In this document: positions 16,001 through 18,080 of the stretch, piece after piece
How the letters are laid out: the number at the start of each line of letters is the position of its first letter
How positions within the stretch are numbered: the first letter of the stretch is position 1
Origin: Phoronis ovalis
Taxonomy: Eukaryota > Phoronida > Phoronidae
NCBI GenBank assembly: GCA_028565635.1
Contig: JAOXYB010018883.1
Span: forward strand, 1-18,080
Reading direction: 5' to 3'
Length of the DNA stretch: 18,080 nt
The notes under the pieces: generated by a model
Databases searched by the model: none
Seen by the model: only the letters and a program-made list of their open reading frames with translations
Told to the model about the DNA's origin: nothing
Translations under genes and position numbers: made by a program

Positions 16001-16230
16001 ACAGTAGAGACAATATTTAACATATTGAGATGGATCAACAAATACAGGCATCATCTAAGTTATGTTATAACAATGGCCAATGCACACCAAGATGAATCAT
16101 CCACATGTGGAAAAATATACACAATTATCACGTCATGTTTGGTACTTCTTACACTATTATCAACCTCCACGTAATTAATTTAAAGTGCACAAGTAACTCT
16201 TACTTTCAACGATACACTTGGAGTATTCAT
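12965..16230 (-). CDS. AGTRAP: AGTRAP-like protein (type-1 angiotensin II receptor-associated protein family), six exons, complete
   Basis: Minus-strand exons 16204-16230, 15960-15994, 15544-15658, 14733-14827, 13615-13727 and 12965-13092 join into 170 codons plus TAA (513 bases); the human protein has 159. The N terminus MNTPSVSLK matches human MELPAVNLK, with the first exon ending after Lys9 as I recall for the human gene. Then come VIVVVHFVLTVW (human VILLGHWLLTTW), GAYTYMNTITIL and SPDSVDGI (human GSYAWANFTIL, QRDSIDAI), IIKPLTAFVLFRIYQERGG (human LLLKPLSCCFVYHMYRERGG) and AYENID (human AYQTID). Hydrophobic segments lie near residues 10-27, 33-49, 60-78 and 92-111; the tail is hydrophilic and His/Pro-rich. 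In mammals it binds the AT1 receptor tail and promotes its internalisation; an invertebrate has no evident angiotensin system, so the ancestral role is open. The gene converges on PEX5. Confidence 0.9.
13093..13614 (-). other. AGTRAP intron 5
   Basis: Donor GTATGT, acceptor TTTTGCAG. The hAT-like MITE copy fills 161 of its bases near the donor. Nothing else recognised. Confidence 0.7.
13439..13599. mobile_element. hAT-like MITE, copy 2 (161 bases)
   Basis: The 5' end TAGTGTTCTCCACAAAA (first base changed from C) and the 3' end TTTTATGGAGAACACTG are inverted repeats with one further mismatch. Identical GACAA flanks at 13434-13438 and 13600-13604 are a 5-base target duplication. Most of its length is similar to the copy at 345-500. 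No coding capacity. It lies in AGTRAP intron 5, ten bases past the donor. Confidence 0.9.
13615..13727 (-). CDS. AGTRAP: AGTRAP exon 5: fourth hydrophobic segment, KP and YQERGG motifs
   Basis: It enters with one base (C) after a TTCAG acceptor, then MSIVNLIIKPLTAFVLFRIY and QERGGDSGDWIPGLPNF, and leaves with one base (A) before GTATGT. It aligns directly with human GMAILSLLLKPLSCCFVYHM. TTTCTTAAC sits 13-21 bases upstream of the exon, like a U12 branch site. Confidence 0.9.
13728..14732 (-). other. AGTRAP intron 4, candidate U12-type (minor) intron
   Basis: The coding frame across exons 4 and 5 needs exon 4 to end in phase 2. The donor giving that is GTATTCTAC (minus strand, 14732-14724), close to the minor-spliceosome consensus GTATCCTTT. 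The 3' end has TTTCTTAAC (13749-13741), one base from the TTCCTTAAC branch consensus, 12 bases before the terminal AG. The stronger-looking CAG|GTATGT donor four bases upstream gives the wrong phase. No gene recognised within; a plus-strand ATG followed by GTAAGT at 14321-14345 is probably chance. Confidence 0.5.
14733..14827 (-). CDS. AGTRAP: AGTRAP exon 4: third hydrophobic segment
   Basis: The acceptor is ATCTTACAG before 14827. It encodes FLVLHVISIINDIIMIAIYQ, then PIANDIFERPG and two bases (AT). It matches human LLATIFLDIVHISIFYP in position and character, with the Asp and aromatic-Pro end conserved. The 3' boundary is set by frame: 14733 (phase 2) joins exon 5, whereas 14737 does not. 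Confidence 0.82.
14828..15543 (-). other. AGTRAP intron 3
   Basis: AT-rich intron with donor GTGAGC and acceptor TTACAG. I see no element ends, RNA gene or additional exon in it. Confidence 0.65.
15544..15658 (-). CDS. AGTRAP: AGTRAP exon 3: second hydrophobic segment and DSVD motif
   Basis: The acceptor is CTTCTTATCCAG before 15658; the first G completes Trp21. It encodes ATLQPAYLPGAYTYMN, then TITILVGAFCIMSPDSVDGI and AV, with donor GTGAGC at 15543. It corresponds to human GSYAWANFTILALGVWAVAQ plus RDSIDAI. Confidence 0.9.
15960..15994 (-). CDS. AGTRAP: AGTRAP exon 2 (35 bases): first hydrophobic segment
   Basis: The acceptor is TCTCTACTGTTTGTAG before 15994 and the donor TATG|GTAAGC after 15960. 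It encodes VIVVVHFVLTV plus TG of Trp21. Human VILLGHWLLTTW matches at V, I, H, L, T and W. Confidence 0.88.
16204..16230 (-). CDS. AGTRAP: AGTRAP exon 1: start codon and first nine residues
   Basis: ATG at 16228-16230 reads MNTPSVSLK, then the donor GTAAGA at 16203. Nine residues ending in Leu-Lys at a phase 0 boundary match the human first coding exon. The context AAAAAATG is A-rich, as is common in invertebrates. Confidence 0.87.
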
Positions 16231-16334
16231 TTTTTGTTTAGTACTAAGAATATTGCACAAAAATAGAAAACTACGAGTCTTGTTTTATTGGAACTTGCTG
16301 GCATCACATCATACGCTTCCGCATCTGCTGACAA

Positions 16335-16346
16335 AGGTCAAGGTCA
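16335..16346 (+). promoter_or_regulatory. Direct repeat of nuclear-receptor half-sites upstream of AGTRAP
   Basis: AGGTCAAGGTCA is two adjacent AGGTCA half-sites (DR0), and TCAAGGTCA within it is the extended half-site bound by ERR/SF-1/FTZ-F1 type monomeric receptors. It lies about 105 bases upstream of the AGTRAP start codon. Function is inferred from motif and position only. Confidence 0.35.
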
Positions 16347-17040
16347 TACCTTATTCTATGCTGTACACTATGTTAATACTTACTGGAGTACAGTAGCAAC
16401 GTTGCCAGTAAAACTGAGCAATTGCTTACTTTTATTTTGTATAAAAATGCATTAAGATAATTAAAAACTCTGGTGATTCATGTAAATTGTCCAGCTGATG
16501 AGTCTTTTGAGTCTGAGAGAACAGGTTACATGCCCGGGGTAAATGTCCAAAATGGCAGCCTCCATGTGAGAACTTGCGAATTTTTGGAATTTTGATTTTC
16601 CGCAATCAGGTAGGTTTTCAGCGGGATTTTTAATGTAAAAGCATACCAACACATGTTTCACCAAAAGTTTGTGTTGATTACACGCCAGAAATGGTTTCCT
16701 TTGTGAAGGATCTTGACTTAGCGTGATTCCAATCTGGATTTAATGATTACCCGATAGGCGGATAGAACTTGGAAGTAGAAGTAGAAGACTTGAACTATGG
16801 AGCTGACAGTCCCTGGTGCTGTGTACTACTACTAATAGTAATACTACTAGTGCCTAGTTTAGTAGTTAGTACTAAGGGCTAAGTAGTGTTTACTTTTACA
16901 ACACATCCACCTGGCACCATAACCCATGTACAACCCTCTGGGGGATTACATCATAATCATAATTCATATTCATATATGAATTATAATGTAAGCTCGACAG
17001 GGACATCAAACCAGCTGATATCGTCTTCTGTTTCATCAAT

Positions 17041-17200
17041 ATTTTCCTGTTTTTTTTGGGATATCCACCTTACCAATCCAAAATTCACATTCTCCATACC
17101 AAAATTTTCCTGTTTTTAGGGACATTGTCATCCTTTCCACATTCATTCTCTATACCATCCCAGAAATTCTTTTTTTGACATCCTCTATACCAAACAAATT
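17041..17200 (+). repeat. Degenerate tandem repeat, period about 62
   Basis: ATTTTCCTGTTTTT occurs at 17041 and 17103, followed each time by a CTCC/TATACCA-type stretch. A third, weaker unit ends CTCTATACCA near 17191-17200. It is pyrimidine-rich. Confidence 0.45.
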
Positions 17201-17874
17201 TGATGAAAAGATATGCAGCGTCATTCACGGACTTCTGTATAACATGCAAAAACAAGCAACATCATACCTAAGAAACAAGTAACATCATAACTAAGATCAA
17301 GTCAGTTTACATAAATATCCTCGTCTATATCTGAGCTATGAAAACTTAAACTGGCCATGATATGTACCTGAACCCCGAAAAATGGACCTGCTCCAGCAGG
17401 GCTTCACCGTCAGTGATTACTATTCAGTGATCCCTCTAAGTTTACAACGCGTCTGCCAGGTTTGATTGTGGGCTTGTAAAATATGGCTAGCTCAATATTG
17501 TGTATGTCTCAGGGTTTGGTTGACCCTGGTAGTGACCACCTTCCTGACTTTTCCAGTATGATGTCGATTTAAAATAAGACTATTAAACTAGTGAATGGGA
17601 ACTCAGTTGTAACCACAGTTCTGGCAACTAGAAAGTTAAAGGAACGTTGCTGCGTACTGGGAAAAAAATAGAAAAAATAAAAACTGTACCCCTTAATATA
17701 CCACAGAAGATGTAAAAGGTACCCCAAAATTTATCAGAAAGGGCGAACCAAAAAGCAGCAGCGCTTCAGCGTCAGCCCAACAAGATACCGACAATAACTT
17801 GTAAATATGTAATTCCAACTGAGCTTTAATAGATAAATATTATACTTACCATTTTAGAATTCCCTTATTTTCCC

Positions 17875-17929
17875 AAATAATCGCCCTGGGCGATTATTTT
17901 AAAAAACTACTTTTGAGGGGGCGATTATT
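17875..17929. repeat. Perfect 25-base palindrome plus a third arm copy
   Basis: AAATAATCGCCC (17875-17886), one T, then GGGCGATTATTT (17888-17899) form a perfect inverted repeat. GGGCGATTATT recurs at 17919-17929. It may be the end of a DNA transposon running beyond the window; that is inference. Confidence 0.7.
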
Positions 17930-18080
17930 AACTTCTTTGTACTCCTGGCATGAATATTTAAGATTTTTAAAATCTATTGTTTGTGATATATAAGGCAGAT
18001 TTTGAACACTGCTAGTTAATCAAACAAAATCGGGCTATTTAAGCGAAATTAATTGTGCTTAATGCATTTTTTTATTCAAA

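Larger units (their letters stand above)
16231..18080. other. Upstream flank of the AGTRAP-like gene
   Basis: No gene recognised. The minus-strand frame 16461-16664 and the plus-strand frame 16886-17119 have no family similarity that I can name. It contains the half-site repeat, a degenerate repeat near 17041-17200, a 22-base near-duplication (ACAAGCAACATCATACC / ACAAGTAACATCATAAC) near 17251-17296 and the palindrome at 17875. Confidence 0.5.

Noticed and set aside
17414-17450. CAGTGATCCCTCTAAG as a second hAT-type terminus
   Set aside because: No matching inverted end or target duplication found in the window.
17838-17853. Minus-strand ATG directly before GTAAGT, a possible AGTRAP first exon
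   Set aside because: The ATG at 16228-16230 gives MNTPSVSLK, matching the family N terminus, so the distal site is not needed.

Overview
The window is eukaryotic nuclear DNA from an animal. It is AT-rich, its genes are split by GT-AG introns of about 0.25 to 3.6 kb, and its non-coding parts hold small DNA transposons and a minisatellite. The two spliced genes are clear relatives of vertebrate genes but diverged from them, and the third gene is an unusual lone GPCR, so an invertebrate is most likely. A spiralian such as a mollusc or annelid would fit, but the sequence does not fix the phylum.

Layout. (1) 606-10741, plus strand: ten coding exons of PEX5, the cytosolic receptor that carries PTS1 proteins (and, with PEX7, PTS2 proteins) into peroxisomes. 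The N-terminal exons lie upstream of the window. The ten exons join in one open frame of 525 residues plus stop and cover seven WxxxF/Y motifs, the PEX7-binding type region and the whole TPR domain. Two further 33- and 30-base in-frame candidate micro-exons lie in the intron between the linker and the TPR domain. (2) 7599-8663, minus strand: an intronless seven-transmembrane receptor gene nested antisense inside the largest PEX5 intron seen here. It lacks most class A hallmark residues. (3) 10742-about 12760: the two genes end tail to tail, each with a candidate polyadenylation signal. (4) 12965-16230, minus strand: a complete six-exon AGTRAP-like gene (170 residues, four hydrophobic segments), which had to be assembled from short exons. 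One of its introns has features of a minor (U12-type) intron. (5) 16231-18080: upstream flank of the AGTRAP-like gene with a tandem nuclear-receptor half-site, degenerate repeats and a perfect short palindrome; no gene is recognised.

Mobile and repeated DNA: two copies (345-500 and 13439-13599) of a non-autonomous hAT-like element with matching terminal inverted repeats and 5-base target duplications; two copies (1162-1345 and 6373-6536) of a long-palindrome element; an eight-copy 31-base minisatellite (4455-4700); a 26-base tandem duplication that copies a PEX5 splice donor (1931-1986); and a 74-base-offset duplication of an exon/intron border (10043-10160).

The genes do not form a pathway. 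PEX5 works in peroxisome import, AGTRAP-like proteins are small membrane proteins of the secretory and endosomal system, and the GPCR is a surface receptor with an unknown ligand. What links them is position: a nested antisense gene and a convergent pair.
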